Shown piece after piece: positions 45,427 to 53,912 of a stretch of DNA of 64,000 nucleotides. How positions within the stretch are numbered: the first letter of the stretch is position 1; the number at the start of each line of letters is the position of its first letter. The notes beneath the pieces were generated by a model. The model did not search any database, was not told the origin of the DNA, and saw only the letters and a program-made list of their open reading frames with translations. Origin of the DNA: Haloplanus sp. (GTDB taxonomy: Archaea > Halobacteriota > Halobacteria > Halobacteriales > Haloferacaceae); the NCBI RefSeq assembly GCF_028275055.1, contig NZ_JAQCNJ010000071.1, positions 1-64,000 on the forward strand, written 5' to 3'. Position numbers and translations under genes: made by a program.

Positions 45427-46500
45427 TCAGAACGCCCGCAGGTCGTCGAGAACGGCCGCGGCGGAACCGTTGTCGATGGCGGCGCGCGCGGCGTCAAGCC
45501 CAGAGTCAAGCGAGTCGGCGTCGCCGCCGGCGTGGATCCGGACTGCGGCGTTGAGCGCGATGGCGTCGCGCCAGTGGTCGTCCCGGTCGCCAGCAAGAAC
45601 CTCGCGGGTGAGGCGGGCGCTGTCTACGGCCACGTCGTCGACCCCCAGATCCGCCTCCTCGAAATCCATGCCGTAGCTGGCCGTCTCTATCTCGTAATCG
45701 TCGAACTCGCCCGAGGCCGACCAGTCCGCAACCTTCGTGTAGCCGGGCCGAATGTCGTCGTACCCCTCCATTCCTTGAAACATAACGACCCGGTCTAAGT
45801 CGTGGAACTCGCTTCGCTCGAACGTCTCGACGACCTTTTTCGCGAAGGCGAGGTGGTAGAAGGAGCCGAGGTGGACGCTCGCGCCCGCGGGGTTTGCGAG
45901 CGTCTCGACCGTGTTGACGAACGTGCGGACGCCCATCCGATCCCGGCGGTCGAACAGGTCGTCGACAACGGCGTTAAACGCCGGCTGGTAGTAGAAGCCA
46001 AAGCCCGTCTCGTCGACCATGTCCGCGGAGTCACGGGGCGAGAGTTCGGTCGCCACGCCGAGTTCGTCGAGAACGTGTTTGTACGCGTCCTGTTTCTGCG
46101 TGGGGACGCGGTCGCCGGAGTGGGCGACGACGGGCGTGCCCGCGGCGGCCGCGACGACACCGGCCGCGAGACCGAGGATTGCCGTCCGACCCTTGCCGTC
46201 GTAGTTGGCGCCGCAGTCGACGGGGTCGGCGTCGGGGGTCGCGTACTCGACGCGCCCGCACATCTCGTCGACAAAGGCGGCGAGTTCCTCCGGCGTGTTG
46301 TGCTTCCAACGGTTGGCGAGCCAGAACGCCCCGAGCGTCGTCGGATCGGGGTCACCGTCGAGAATCCGCGTCATCGCTTCCCCGGCTTGGACGCGGGTCA
46401 TGTCCTCTGCGGATTTCGTTCCGGAACCGACCACTTCGGTCATCAGGCGTTTCAGCGGCCACGACTCCCCGGCTTGGATATCGGTATCGGCGTCGCTCAT
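45427..46500 (-). CDS. TrpD2-like phosphoribosyltransferase-fold protein
   Basis: A 357-residue relative of anthranilate phosphoribosyltransferase (TrpD). Residues about 10-75 give the helical dimerisation domain (TRVQAGEAMTRILDGDPDPTTLGAFWLANRWK), then the catalytic domain with VDCGANYDGKGRTAILGLAAGVVAAAAGTPVVAHSGDR and FYYQPAFNAVVDDLFDRRDRMGVRTFVNTVETLANP, a family pattern. It is not in a trp operon; it overlaps SUMT by ATGA within the nitrite/sulfite reductase cluster. TrpD2/YbiB relatives can bind nucleic acid and lack TrpD activity, so the role here is open, perhaps regulatory. Confidence 0.8.
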   Translation of the reverse strand: MSDADTDIQAGESWPLKRLMTEVVGSGTKSAEDMTRVQAGEAMTRILDGDPDPTTLGAFWLANRWKHNTPEELAAFVDEMCGRVEYATPDADPVDCGANYDGKGRTAILGLAAGVVAAAAGTPVVAHSGDRVPTQKQDAYKHVLDELGVATELSPRDSADMVDETGFGFYYQPAFNAVVDDLFDRRDRMGVRTFVNTVETLANPAGASVHLGSFYHLAFAKKVVETFERSEFHDLDRVVMFQGMEGYDDIRPGYTKVADWSASGEFDDYEIETASYGMDFEEADLGVDDVAVDSARLTREVLAGDRDDHWRDAIALNAAVRIHAGGDADSLDSGLDAARAAIDNGSAAAVLDDLRAF

Positions 46501-47330
46501 TGTCGGTTCACCTCCACGACCTCAACGCCGGACGGCGGAGAACCGTCGGTCGCCGCGTCGGTTTCGCCGAGGCAGTGTGCGACCGTCTCACGGACGTCGA
46601 CGACCCCCCCGACGACGGTGACTGCAGGGGGATCGATGCCGGCCTCGTCGACGCGGTCGACGATGGTATCGAGGGTGCCCGTCACGGTTCGCTCGTCGGG
46701 GAGGGTCGCCCGCTCAACCATGGCGACGGGTGTTTCGGGATCGACACCCTCCTCACGGAGGGTTGCGGCGTTGTCGGGCAGGCGGCCAACACCCATCAGA
46801 ATCACCAGCGTCCCGCCGGCGGCGACGAGGTCGGAGAGTGCCCCCCAGTCGAGGGCGCTGTCGGCTTTGGTCGGATCCTCGTGGCCGGTGACCACCGCGA
46901 GCGTCGAGGCGTGGTCGCGGTGGGTTGGGGGGATGCCGGCGACACCGGGCGCGGCGATAGCGCTGGTGACACCGGGCACCACCTCGAAGGGGACGCCGTG
47001 GCGTGCGAGGTGTTCGGCCTCCTCGCCGCCGCGGGCGAAGATGGTCGGATCGCCGCCCTTCAGGCGGACCACGTCGTGACCAGCCCGTGCCTCGCGGACG
47101 AGGTGGTCGTTGATCTCCGCCTGTGGTGTCCGCTCACCGTCTGCGCGTTTGCCCACGTGTTCGACGCGGGTGGAGTCAGAAATCGATTCGATCACGCCGT
47201 CGCCCACGAGCGAGTCGTGGAGAACGACGTCCGCCTCGTCGAGAAGCCGGCGGGCCTTTACCGTCATGAGTTCGGGGTCGCCCGGGCCGGCTCCGACGAG
47301 ATACACCGTGCCGGTGGTCGTAGTACTCAT
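46497..47330 (-). CDS. cobA: uroporphyrinogen-III C-methyltransferase (SUMT), copy B
   Basis: A 277-residue methylase, clearly paralogous to the copy at 30227: VYLVGAGPGDPELMTVKARRLLDEADVV, VVRLKGGDPTIFARGGEEAEHLARHG, PGVTSAIAAPGVAGIPPTHRDHAS. It makes precorrin-2 from uroporphyrinogen III. It carries the standard RLKGGDP motif, unlike copy A. It overlaps the TrpD-like gene by ATGA and lies 91 nt after the DUF6360-like gene in the same direction. It probably works with the dehydrogenase at 44406 to supply siroheme to reductase copy B. Confidence 0.93.
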   Translation of the reverse strand: MSTTTTGTVYLVGAGPGDPELMTVKARRLLDEADVVLHDSLVGDGVIESISDSTRVEHVGKRADGERTPQAEINDHLVREARAGHDVVRLKGGDPTIFARGGEEAEHLARHGVPFEVVPGVTSAIAAPGVAGIPPTHRDHASTLAVVTGHEDPTKADSALDWGALSDLVAAGGTLVILMGVGRLPDNAATLREEGVDPETPVAMVERATLPDERTVTGTLDTIVDRVDEAGIDPPAVTVVGGVVDVRETVAHCLGETDAATDGSPPSGVEVVEVNRQ

Positions 47331-47421
47331 CGTTGAGGGGTGTCGGGGTGGTTCGGTACCGGTTCGTGCGGCGTGTGGGTCGCGTCGACCGGCGCCGAGA
47401 CAAGCGTGTTCGTCCGGTCGG

Positions 47422-47706
47422 TCATGTGTCCTCGGTTCCGTCCACGCGCTCCGCCGCCTTTTGTAGTTCGGTCGCGAGGGTGCGTGCCTCGTCGGCCGAG
47501 AGGGTGGCGCGGTCCGCGTGGGCGGGAACGTTATGCAGTTGCGTGTTGTCGAGTTCGAGTTCCAGTGTGACCTCGTCGGGATCCTTCCGGGGGGTCCGCA
47601 CGTTCAACGTGGCGAAGGCCTCCTCCTCGAAGCCGTGTCCCTCTACGCTCCCGTCGAGAAGGTCAAACGTCGTGAAGGCGTTGACCTTCATCACGCGGTC
47701 GGCCAT
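47422..47706 (-). CDS. small reductase-linked protein (DUF6360-like), copy B
   Basis: A 94-residue protein (MADRVMKVNAFTTFDLLDG...) homologous to the product at 29895-30197, with the same pattern of N-terminal strand-helix, central TLELELDN and C-terminal LSADEARTLATELQKAAERV helix. It begins 1 nt after the stop of reductase copy B, so it is translated from the same message. An upstream in-frame extension to 47763 lies inside the reductase gene and is disregarded. Function unknown; the repeated pairing with the reductase is the main clue. Confidence 0.75.
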   Translation of the reverse strand: MADRVMKVNAFTTFDLLDGSVEGHGFEEEAFATLNVRTPRKDPDEVTLELELDNTQLHNVPAHADRATLSADEARTLATELQKAAERVDGTEDT

Positions 47707-47707
47707 G

Positions 47708-49486
47708 CTAGTCGTCCGATGGGAGCGGCTGATCGTTGGGGTCCGTCGGCGCGGGCGAGGCACCCATGTCGGTGTTCTCGGCGTACGGATACCACGTCAG
47801 CTTCGTGTTGCCGAGGTAGGGGTCCTCGTAGCTCGTCTCCTCGCCGTCGGCGAGGGCAGCGAGTTCGTCCTCGTCGCGTTCGGCGACGAAGTCGCGGAAG
47901 GACTGCTCTGGGCCGTCACGTTCCGCCTCGAAGGCCGCAAGCAGGTTGGCGATGTAGCCAGGGACCTCGTCGGCGGGGACGCGCATCTTCACCCAGTCGG
48001 CAAAGGTCGGATTCTCGCCGAGGCCGCCGCCGAGGCCGACATCGAACGCCTCGACCGCGTCGCCGTTCTTGCGCGTTTTCATGCCGCGGAGGCTGATGTC
48101 TGCGATCTGGGGCTGTGCACAGGAGGCGGTACAACCCGAGAGGTGGATATGGAAGTCGTCGACGCCCTCGGGCAGTTCGACGTTGTTCCGGAGCCACCGG
48201 CCGTACCGGACCATCCGGTTTTTCGTCTCGACGATCGAGAGCGAGCAGTACTCGGTTCCGGTACACGCGATGGAACCACGCATGAACGGATGTGGGTCGG
48301 GCGAGTGTTCGTCGAGGAGGTCCTCGCCGAGGAAGTCGTCCAGATCCTCGTCGGCGATGTCGCCGACGATAACGTTCTGACGCTGGGTGAGCCCGATCAT
48401 CTCGGAGCCGTACGACTCTGCGAGGTCCGCGAGTTCGATCACGTCGTCGGCGCCCATCCGACCGACGGTGACATAAAGGCCAACGAAGTTCTGGCCGTCG
48501 CTCTGGTCGTGGACGCCGACGTAGTCGCCGTGGGCGTCCGAGCGGCCGGCGTTGTAGTCGTACTCGTCGCGAAGCCCCTCCCCGGCGGTCGGGAGTTCGT
48601 AGTCGATATACTCCTCCTGCAGGACCGAGCGGACCTTCTCCGGGCCCCACTCGTCGACGAGGAACTTGATTCGGGCGTTGAAGCGGTCGTCTCGGTCGCC
48701 GTAGTCACGGAACAACGCGGACATCCCGGCGGCCACGTCCGCGGCGTTCTCGGGCCGGCAAAAGACGTCGATATCGCGGGCGAAGCGGGGCTCCTTGCGG
48801 GAGAGGCCGCCGCCGACGTTGACGTTGAACCCCTCGACCTCCTCGCCGTCGATCTCTTTGATCGCGGGTTCGAAGGCGAGGTCGTTGATATCGCCCTGAC
48901 CGGAGCCACGGCGGTCGCCGGTCATCGCGACCTTCCACTTCCGGGGCAGGTTGGCGTAGAGGTCGTTGCCTTTGAACGTCTCGTGGAGTTCCTGAACGAC
49001 CGGCCAGACGTCGATGAGTTCGTCGGCGTCGCGGCCGGCGACGGGCGAGCCGACGATGTTGCGCCACGAGTCGCCACACGCCTGAATCGTCGACAGACCG
49101 GCCGACTCGAGTTCGTCCCAGATGTCCGGGATATCCTCGACTTTGATCCAGTGGAGTTGGATCGACTGCCGGGTGGTGAAGTCGGCGTACGCCGACCCGA
49201 ACTCGGGGTTGTCGACGGGGCCGGTGGCGTAGTCGCGGGCCACCTCGCCGACGGTCCGGAGCTGGTCCGGCGTCATCCGGCCCATCGGCGTCCCGATTCG
49301 CATCATGAAGTAGCTCTCTTGACCCTTCCGCTGGTGGTACAGGCCCCACCATTTGAACCGCTCGAACCAGGCGTCGTGTTCGTCCTCGGGGATCGCCTCC
49401 CAGCCCTCCTCCGCGAATCGGAGGAGATGGTCGCGTATCTCCATTCCGTAGGTTTCGTCTTTCCAGCGCTCGACTTTGGATGGCAT
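47708..49486 (-). CDS. siroheme-[4Fe-4S] nitrite/sulfite reductase, copy B
   Basis: A 592-residue reductase homologous throughout to copy A. Cluster ligands are C408-x5-C414 (ACTGTEYCS) and C452-x3-C456 (GCTASCAQPQIADI). The CAQPQIADI context is closer to assimilatory ferredoxin-nitrite reductase (NirA) than copy A's CGHAYTADI, so I lean towards nitrite for this copy; this is inference. Equivalent to copy A's TGCREGCAQD the first repeat has TGDRRGSGQGD, with Cys lost. A TATA element at 49513-49519 about 30 nt upstream indicates a leaderless message. It heads the operon reductase, DUF6360, SUMT, TrpD-like and ferredoxin. Confidence 0.92.
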   Translation of the reverse strand: MPSKVERWKDETYGMEIRDHLLRFAEEGWEAIPEDEHDAWFERFKWWGLYHQRKGQESYFMMRIGTPMGRMTPDQLRTVGEVARDYATGPVDNPEFGSAYADFTTRQSIQLHWIKVEDIPDIWDELESAGLSTIQACGDSWRNIVGSPVAGRDADELIDVWPVVQELHETFKGNDLYANLPRKWKVAMTGDRRGSGQGDINDLAFEPAIKEIDGEEVEGFNVNVGGGLSRKEPRFARDIDVFCRPENAADVAAGMSALFRDYGDRDDRFNARIKFLVDEWGPEKVRSVLQEEYIDYELPTAGEGLRDEYDYNAGRSDAHGDYVGVHDQSDGQNFVGLYVTVGRMGADDVIELADLAESYGSEMIGLTQRQNVIVGDIADEDLDDFLGEDLLDEHSPDPHPFMRGSIACTGTEYCSLSIVETKNRMVRYGRWLRNNVELPEGVDDFHIHLSGCTASCAQPQIADISLRGMKTRKNGDAVEAFDVGLGGGLGENPTFADWVKMRVPADEVPGYIANLLAAFEAERDGPEQSFRDFVAERDEDELAALADGEETSYEDPYLGNTKLTWYPYAENTDMGASPAPTDPNDQPLPSDD

Positions 49487-49512
49487 GATACTAACACGGA
49501 ATGGATCCGAAC

Positions 49513-49519
49513 ATATATA
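49513..49519 (-). promoter_or_regulatory. TATA box of the copy B reductase operon
   Basis: ATATATA (within GTATATATGT on the minus strand) lies about 30 nt before the ATG at 49486. Unlike copy A there is no intervening short frame. Confidence 0.7.
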
Positions 49520-49600
49520 CCGTCGGTCCCACCCGGAACCTTCCCGCCTCTCCGGGGAGCAGACAAATATTGCTGCTATGTCGGAGACTCAGCTCATCCG

Positions 49601-49924
49601 TCAGGAACGCGTCCGACGGCGAGAAAGGTGGACGCTTTCGGGGACTACGGGTCTGAACTCGTCGGTTCTCGGATCGACGCGACCGAGCGTCAGCCAGTCG
49701 GTGACGCCTTCCTCGCCACACTGGATACACCGGCCTGCGATCCGTGCCTCGACGTTCGCGCCGTCGGCACCAACCTCGACGAACCCTTCTGCGAGAAAGT
49801 CCGCGAGGCGGCAGGAACAGAAATCGTGCGTTGCAAGCCGCCAGAGGTCGCTCACGTTCACCTCGCGGGAGTCGTTGACACTGACCCAGGCCCCGTCGTC
49901 GAGCTGGTGAACGTCGGTGGTCAC
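49601..49924 (-). CDS. small Cys-pair protein next to the reductase operon
   Basis: A 107-residue soluble acidic protein with two Cys pairs, DFCSCRLADFL (about residues 35-45) and GRCIQCGEEG (about 64-73), which could bind zinc or a cluster. It starts with GTG at 49924. The central part (EVNVSDLWRLATHDFCSCRLADFLAEGFVEVG) looks well folded. I do not recognise a named family with certainty. It lies 114 nt upstream of the copy B reductase on the same strand but the reductase has its own TATA box, so it is a separate unit, possibly functionally linked. Confidence 0.7.
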   Translation of the reverse strand: MTTDVHQLDDGAWVSVNDSREVNVSDLWRLATHDFCSCRLADFLAEGFVEVGADGANVEARIAGRCIQCGEEGVTDWLTLGRVDPRTDEFRPVVPESVHLSRRRTRS

Positions 49925-50116
49925 TGTCGTCGGTTGGGCCCCGACCGTTCTAAGGCCGTCGCCGTGGGCGACGATTGCCGCCCGTCACGGGCGGCGGTGG
50001 CCCCCCTAATCGGTCGCCCCCGGTCGATTTACCCGAATCGAGGTGTCGGTGGTACCGGAAATCCCCGCCTCAATGTTGGAGAATGGGTAGCGATTACGCC
50101 GGCACACGGTATTATA

Positions 50117-50133
50117 CGTACACACGGTGTACG
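50117..50133. promoter_or_regulatory. palindromic operator candidate just after a TATA box
   Basis: CGTACAC-ACG-GTGTACG, perfect 7-base arms with a 3-base centre, immediately downstream of a TTATA element (50112-50116) and ending 8 nt before the ATG at 50142. A dyad at this place would cover the transcription start, as many haloarchaeal repressor sites do. Confidence 0.5.
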
Positions 50134-50141
50134 AGTGTTCG

Positions 50142-50303
50142 ATGAGCGAGAACAGCGAGACCGTGACGGGGTCGTCGGACGCGGACACCGACCGGGACGC
50201 CGCCGAGGAGCGAAACCACCTCTCCGATGTCGAGGCCGGTGCAGGCTGTACGGAGATCTGGGAGCATCTGAGCGAAACCCGCGACGGCGCGGAACAGGAC
50301 TGA
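50142..50303 (+). CDS. 53-residue acidic protein, function unknown
   Basis: ATG 50142 to TGA 50303 encodes 53 residues, highly acidic (typical haloarchaeal composition) with one Cys in the block LSDVEAGAGCTEIWEHLSE. The compact conserved-looking C-terminal half suggests a genuine small protein; I recall similar sequences from other haloarchaea but no named family. A TATA element followed by a perfect palindrome sits directly upstream, implying tight regulation. It is followed 118 nt later by the ACT-domain gene. Confidence 0.65.
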   Translation: MSENSETVTGSSDADTDRDAAEERNHLSDVEAGAGCTEIWEHLSETRDGAEQD

Positions 50304-50421
50304 AACCGGAGTTACGGCTTTTCACGACCGGACACCGACCCGAGCGAAGATGAGCGACGCGACCGTCGGGCGGCAAGGAGCCGAGAGTATATGGGGCGTC
50401 CCGGTCAACGGCCGACGAGGA

Positions 50422-50922
50422 ATGTTCGACGAGATCATGGAGAAGTTCAAGGGGAGCCCGAGCCAACAGGCCGTGATTCGGCTGCTGCTCGAGCGGGGCT
50501 TTTCTGTCAACGACGAGGGGCGGGTCGTCTCCGGTGGCATCGAAATCCCCAACACGGGGATCGCCCGCGAGATCGATGTCGACCGACGGGTGGTCGACTC
50601 AACGACAAACGTCATTCTCGATGACCCACAGCTTCGACGGATCTTCCAGAATATCACGGCGATCCCGAGCCTGATGGATCTGGCACCTGTTCTCGATCTG
50701 ACCGTGCTGACGATCTGGGTCGACGACGAGACCGAGTCCGGTATCGTCGCCGACGTGACCGCGGCCGTCGCCGACCACGACATCTCCATCCGGCAGGTGA
50801 TCAGCGAGGACCCCGAGTTTGTCGACGACCCCAAACTCTACGTCATCACGGACGCCACCCTGCCGGGAGAGCTTCTCGTCGAGGTCCGTGATCTCCCGTA
50901 CGTCCGCCGGGTCGAGTTCTGA
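50422..50922 (+). CDS. ACT-domain amino-acid-binding regulatory protein
   Basis: A 166-residue protein. The first half (SPSQQAVIRLLLERGFSVNDEGRVVSGGIEIPNTGIAREIDVDRRVVDSTTNVIL) is a winged-helix-like segment; the second half has a pattern typical of an ACT domain (VLTIWVDDETESGIVADVTAAVADHDISIRQVISED, then LYVITDATLPG). Such archaeal proteins are believed to sense amino acids and regulate transcription. The ATG at 50422 is chosen because TATATG at about 50387 lies some 30 nt upstream; an in-frame ATG at 50350 would add 24 residues. Confidence 0.82.
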   Translation: MFDEIMEKFKGSPSQQAVIRLLLERGFSVNDEGRVVSGGIEIPNTGIAREIDVDRRVVDSTTNVILDDPQLRRIFQNITAIPSLMDLAPVLDLTVLTIWVDDETESGIVADVTAAVADHDISIRQVISEDPEFVDDPKLYVITDATLPGELLVEVRDLPYVRRVEF

Positions 50923-50923
50923 G

Positions 50924-51529
50924 ATGGTCGACACGTACCGGACGGTTCCGGCGCGCGGGCAGGCCGAGTTCGAGGTGAAGGGGTCGGAGTTTATCGGTCA
51001 CGTCGCGCCTGCCGGCTCCGTCGAGACGGCGGAGGCGTTCGTCGACGAAGTGCGGGAGGCGTACGCCGACGCGACACACAACGTCCCGGCCTACCGCGTC
51101 CCGGCGACCGGCGGCGAGATGCTCCGCGAGTGGGCGAGCGACGACGGCGAACCCACGGGATCGGCGGGAGATCCGGCGCTCAACGTTCTCGTCCAGCGTG
51201 ATATCGAACACGTCGTCGCGGTGGTGACCCGGTACTACGGCGGCGTCAACCTCGGTGTCGGGGGGTTGGCACGGGCGTACGCCAGAGGTGTGAGCGACGC
51301 CGTCGAGGACGCAGGTGTCGTCGAGAAGCGACCCCACGAACGCGTGACCGTCACCGTCGACTACGACGACTCGGGAACGGTCCGAAGCATTTTGGAAAGC
51401 GAGGGCGTCGCGTTCGAGGCGGCTTACGAGACGCGGGCTGCCTTCGACGTGCGGGTGCCGGTCGGCGAGGCCGACGCGCTTCGGGACCGCCTCCGGAGCG
51501 CAACGAGCGGACGGGTCGACCTGTCGTAA
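50924..51529 (+). CDS. YigZ/IMPACT family protein
   Basis: A 201-residue protein. The N-terminal UPF0029 domain (about 1-125) shows KGSEFIGHVAPAGSVETAEAFVDEVREAYADATHN and the signature DDGEPTGSAGDPALNVL...VVAVVTRYYGGVNLGVGGLARAY. A ferredoxin-like C-terminal domain (about 130-201) follows, as in bacterial YigZ. Eukaryotic IMPACT regulates translation control; the archaeal role is unknown. It starts 1 nt after the ACT-domain gene, so the pair is cotranscribed. Confidence 0.9.
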   Translation: MVDTYRTVPARGQAEFEVKGSEFIGHVAPAGSVETAEAFVDEVREAYADATHNVPAYRVPATGGEMLREWASDDGEPTGSAGDPALNVLVQRDIEHVVAVVTRYYGGVNLGVGGLARAYARGVSDAVEDAGVVEKRPHERVTVTVDYDDSGTVRSILESEGVAFEAAYETRAAFDVRVPVGEADALRDRLRSATSGRVDLS

Positions 51530-51637
51530 CGGCCGTCTACCGAGTGCTCCGGAGCGCTACCGGGGTCGGCTTCGGTAGCGGTTCAGAGGGAGAACATCGC
51601 CTCGCCGTTTGGCGGTTCTCGACCGGAAATGAGGGGG

Positions 51638-52315
51638 TCAGGTCGTTCGGAAGGCGCGGTCGCCGGCGTCGCCGAGGCCGGGAACGATAAACCCGTCGTC
51701 GTCGAGGTGGTCGTCGATGGCGACGGTCAGGAGGTCCGCCTCGGGGACGGTCTCGGAGACCCGGAGGAGACCGTCCGGCGCGCTGACCGCCGAGAGGACA
51801 AACAGGTTCTCGAAGCCGGTCGCCTCCTCGAGAACGTGCCCGAGAACGGCACACATCGTCGACCCGGTGGCGAGCATCGGATCGGCGACGATGACGGTGT
51901 CGTCCGAGCCGATTTCCGGGAGTTTCACGTAGTCGACGGTGATGGGAAACTCACCCGACTCGTTCATGCCGGCCGCCTCGTCGCGGCCGGCGCTGATGAC
52001 GCCCTGCTTTGCGCGCGGGAACGCTTTCAACAGGCCCTCGACGAACGGCGTCGCCGCCCGGAGAACGTTGATGATGACAACGTTGTCGAGTCCCCGCACC
52101 CGTTCGCCGGTCGTCTCGGCCAGCGGCGTCTCGAGGGCGACGTACTCGGTGTCCATCGCGCCGTCGATGATCTCGTAGCCACAGATGCGGCCGAGTTTCA
52201 CCAGTCCCTTCCGAAACGCCACCTGTTCGGTGTCGACATCCCGGATCTTCGACAACGTGTCCTTTGCGAGTGCGTGGGTGACGAGGTGTGCCTCGTCGCG
52301 GTCCTCTATCGTCAT
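51638..52315 (-). CDS. upp: uracil phosphoribosyltransferase
   Basis: A 225-residue enzyme making UMP from uracil and PRPP. The PRPP-binding motif is [18 protein letters not shown], and the C-terminal uracil-binding part reads [16 protein letters not shown], as in Upp. The ATG at 52315 is 27 nt after a TATA element (TTTTAAGT on the minus strand, 52339-52346). The frame runs open much further upstream but that is a shadow. It converges on the YigZ-family gene. Confidence 0.95.
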   Translation of the reverse strand: MTIEDRDEAHLVTHALAKDTLSKIRDVDTEQVAFRKGLVKLGRICGYEIIDGAMDTEYVALETPLAETTGERVRGLDNVVIINVLRAATPFVEGLLKAFPRAKQGVISAGRDEAAGMNESGEFPITVDYVKLPEIGSDDTVIVADPMLATGSTMCAVLGHVLEEATGFENLFVLSAVSAPDGLLRVSETVPEADLLTVAIDDHLDDDGFIVPGLGDAGDRAFRTT

Positions 52316-52378
52316 CGTCGGTGAACCGACCGGAGACAACTTAAAACGACTGACGCGGGACCGCGTGGTGAGGGAGGT

Positions 52379-52390
52379 CACACCGGTGTG
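52379..52390. repeat. 12-nt palindrome upstream of upp
   Basis: CACACCGGTGTG, a perfect dyad about 35 nt upstream of the upp TATA element. A second dyad ACACCC-AC-GGGTGT is at 52515-52528 in the same gene-free stretch (52316-52572), in which I see no coding sequence. Possibly regulator sites; short palindromes are common in GC-rich DNA. Confidence 0.3.
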
Positions 52391-52572
52391 GATTGGGGCG
52401 ATATCGGGGACCGACAGCGCTCGCCCCACGACCCACGGAGCGTGGAAACCCCCATCTCGGCGCGTGTGCCCACCCCGTGTCGGTCGCGGTGTTGTCGGGC
52501 CGAGGGCATCGGCCACACCCACGGGTGTTTCGAACGGCGTCGGACGGTCGTTCACTCGGTCATGAGGAGTGG

Positions 52573-52944
52573 CTACGGTTCGTAGACGTGGACGTCGCCG
52601 TCGACGGCCGGCGCGCCGATGGCGACAACGTCGACGGTGTCGGCGGCGTCCTCGGGATTGTACGCGAACTGTGGGTTGTCCGGTTCGACCGTGAGCAGCG
52701 TATCGGGGCCCGCTTTGAGGGTTCCCTCCGGCGTGTCGACGTGGAGCGTTCCGGAAAGGACATAAAAGGCCTCCTCCTGTTCGTCGTGGTAGTGATACGC
52801 GAGTGGGAGTTCCTCGCCCGGTTCTGCCGTGTAGCGGTTGATCGCCATCTCCGAGATACCGGCCACCTCCGACAACGAACGGCGCATGCAGGGGCGGTCG
52901 GGGTCCGGATCGACCTCGTCCGTGTCGACGACGTGATAGCCCAT
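52573..52944 (-). CDS. cupin-domain protein
   Basis: A 123-residue single-domain cupin. The metal-binding motif is [20 protein letters not shown] (H-x-H-x4-E), followed by the second motif around [18 protein letters not shown], where a His is replaced. Cupins bind metals and small ligands; the role is unknown. The ATG at 52944 lies 27 nt from a TATA element (GATAAAAAT, 52967-52975), so this is preferred over the longer frame from 52989. Confidence 0.88.
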   Translation of the reverse strand: MGYHVVDTDEVDPDPDRPCMRRSLSEVAGISEMAINRYTAEPGEELPLAYHYHDEQEEAFYVLSGTLHVDTPEGTLKAGPDTLLTVEPDNPQFAYNPEDAADTVDVVAIGAPAVDGDVHVYEP

Positions 52945-53033
52945 GCGAACCCCGAATCGGCGGGCGGATAAAAATCCAGCCGTCGTCATCGGCGGTAAGT
53001 TTTAATCGCTCGCCACCCGTATCGACGGGCACG

Positions 53034-53111
53034 ATGGCTCGAATCGGAACGCGAACGTATGGCCGTGTAACGGCTGCTTCGGTCGGTTCGATCCGGCGGA
53101 GCGGTCGGTAG
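53034..53111 (+). other. possible short transcript with 25-codon frame
   Basis: A TATA-like TTTTAATC (53000-53007) lies about 30 nt before ATG 53034, which opens a 25-codon frame rich in Arg and lacking acidic residues. The promoter-like spacing is the only support. It may be a non-coding RNA or a chance frame between the cupin and DUF5828-like genes. Confidence 0.2.
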
Positions 53112-53159
53112 CGGCACGGAATCCTTTTATACGGCAACACCATGGGAGACTGACGAGCG

Positions 53160-53846
53160 ATGGAAGAGAGCGTATCCGGATTCAAACGCCGGGGCGCGTG
53201 GGGAGAGATCGTCGAACACGGGGAGCGCATCACGCGGGCGCTCCGCGACGCCGGCGCAGAGGGCGAGGCGTTCGAGGAGTGGGACGAGTGGCGGCCCAAA
53301 TCCCACGAACGCCTCGGCGAGGACGTGAGTCAAAAAACCGCAGAACAGGCAAGCGTCGGCGAGGGTGAAGGTGAGAAAGCGGGCAAAGAGCCGGATGAGG
53401 ATCTCCGGACGGCCGGAGAAAAACTCTCCGAGTCGTACAACCACGTCGAAGAAGGTGACAACGGTGAGGCCGTCGAGCGGTGGCAGGACTCGATCAACTA
53501 CGTCGCCCGCGCGGCAGACTCCGCGGGCCGGAAGGCGCTTCGGGCGGTCGAGGGCACCGTCTACCGGAAGGTGATGACTCAGCTTGCGCCATACTACTTC
53601 GATAACGCGCTCGTGAGCGCGAACATCCAGAAGACGACCCGGGGGGGCGACGAGGACCAGTTTATTTTCGAGGTGAACGTTAACGACGATGACCTCAAGA
53701 CGGCGGTGAGCGACCGTCTCGCCGACTACGAGAACGACATCGACCGTTGGCACGTCGACATCGAAAAGGAAACGTCGGTCGCCGAGGCCGTCGAAGGGGT
53801 CGAAGCACCCCCCGAACGGGACGGTTCGGGGTCAACGACGAACTGA
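53160..53846 (+). CDS. haloarchaeal protein of unknown function (DUF5828-like)
   Basis: A 228-residue acidic soluble protein. Residues about 1-50 and 100-205 look folded ([70 protein letters not shown]), separated by a charged, Glu/Lys-rich region (55-95) that is probably flexible. I associate the pattern with the haloarchaeal DUF5828 family; no function is known. A TATA box TTTTATAC (53125-53132) lies about 31 nt upstream of the ATG. An out-of-frame ATG at 53142 ends after three codons. Confidence 0.78.
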   Translation: MEESVSGFKRRGAWGEIVEHGERITRALRDAGAEGEAFEEWDEWRPKSHERLGEDVSQKTAEQASVGEGEGEKAGKEPDEDLRTAGEKLSESYNHVEEGDNGEAVERWQDSINYVARAADSAGRKALRAVEGTVYRKVMTQLAPYYFDNALVSANIQKTTRGGDEDQFIFEVNVNDDDLKTAVSDRLADYENDIDRWHVDIEKETSVAEAVEGVEAPPERDGSGSTTN

Positions 53847-53912
53847 AACCGTCGACCGTGGATCGGTCGGGCGATCCACCACACCTATGCCCGTCTCGGT
53901 CCAACGTCGCGT

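Noticed and set aside
47333-50353. Long plus-strand open frame of about 1000 codons opposite the copy B reductase operon
   Set aside because: It is antisense to the reductase, SUMT and DUF6360-like genes, which have clear motifs; its composition (Val/Arg/Gly-rich) is the usual shadow frame of GC-rich haloarchaeal genes.
53034-53060. GGCTCGAATCGG resembling a tRNA T-loop
   Set aside because: No acceptor, D or anticodon stem can be folded around it.
52316-53299. Upstream extension of the upp frame on the minus strand
   Set aside because: The N-terminal extension is Arg/Pro/Ser-rich, overlaps the cupin gene, and a TATA element sits 27 nt before the ATG at 52315.
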